DNA of 6,023 nucleotides from CAZWCX01 sp964632945 (lineage in GTDB: Bacteria > Planctomycetota > MHYJ01 > WSZJ01 > CAZWCX01): contig CAZWCX010000230.1 in assembly GCA_964632945.1 (NCBI GenBank), forward strand, positions 1 to 6,023, in the 5' to 3' direction. The position numbers and the translations under genes were made by a program. Under the pieces are notes generated by a model. It saw only the letters and a program-made list of their open reading frames with translations. It was not told the DNA's origin and did no database searches. This document shows, in pieces, positions 5,952 to 6,023 of the stretch. The stretch's first letter is position 1. Every line of letters starts with the position of its first letter.

Positions 5952-6018
5952 GGCCCGGATTCTTCACCAAGCCGCGGACGCGGCTTCACGAGTAATCCGG
6001 CCTAGCCCGGATTATTCG
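5952..6018. repeat. Three-segment palindromic cluster with competing hairpins
   Basis: Segment A (5953-5971) starts GCCCGGATT. Segment C (6005-6023) starts with the same nine bases and matches A at 15 of 19 positions. Segment B (about 5989-6002) is the inverted form. B and C pair as a 12-bp stem, CGAGTAATCCGG (5989-6000) with CCGGATTATTCG (6007-6018), closing a 6-nt loop with one G-U pair. A and B can instead pair around an inner perfect 7-bp hairpin, AAGCCGC (5969-5975) with GCGGCTT (5980-5986). No T tract follows, so it is not a standard terminator. It may be a dispersed palindromic repeat or the end of a mobile element beyond the window edge. The stretch from 5880 to 5951 after the preceding gene holds only weak GC-rich stems. 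Confidence 0.6.
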
Positions 6019-6023
6019 CGAAC

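Noticed and set aside
4745..5995. Plus-strand frame of 416 codons overlapping the last gene
   Set aside because: It starts inside the preceding gene, reads through the terminator, lacks a ribosome site and is a shifted-frame shadow of the gene at 5064-5879.

Overview
The window is GC-rich bacterial DNA with strong GC preference at third codon positions. A lipoprotein signal, a Sec signal peptide and several N-terminal membrane anchors suggest an envelope-rich, probably diderm bacterium. Nothing seen fixes the phylum. A planctomycete or another high-GC lineage known mainly from metagenomes would fit, but this is a guess. There is no rRNA, tRNA, CRISPR array, transposase gene or recognisable defence or secretion operon.

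Layout. Positions 69-623 (minus) encode a two-pass membrane protein of the DUF3592 family. It is divergent from 867-1700 (plus), a small SPFH/band-7 protein with one N-terminal membrane segment. This converges on 1805-2653 (minus), a lipoprotein with a very acidic low-complexity segment. The roughly 100 bp between the two convergent stops hold GC-rich hairpins with UUCG and GAGA loops. A 299-bp divergent region containing a near-perfect dyad separates the lipoprotein gene from 2953-4779 (plus). That gene encodes an exported 608-residue multidomain protein whose C-terminal part reads as a transglutaminase-like (papain-fold) domain with Cys487, His539 and Asp555 in the expected order. It ends in a textbook intrinsic terminator (4801-4846). 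The last gene, 5064-5879 (plus), encodes an anchored protein of unknown function. After it, the window ends in a cluster of three related segments able to form competing hairpins.

All five genes appear to be separate transcription units. None overlap, the gaps are 104-299 bp, and sigma70-like -35/-10 pairs with 17-bp spacers can be read before three of them. Every product is predicted to act at or outside the inner membrane, but nothing shows that they share a pathway. The item most worth follow-up is the transglutaminase-like protein, followed by the palindromic cluster at the right edge. I found no clear previously undescribed multi-gene system.
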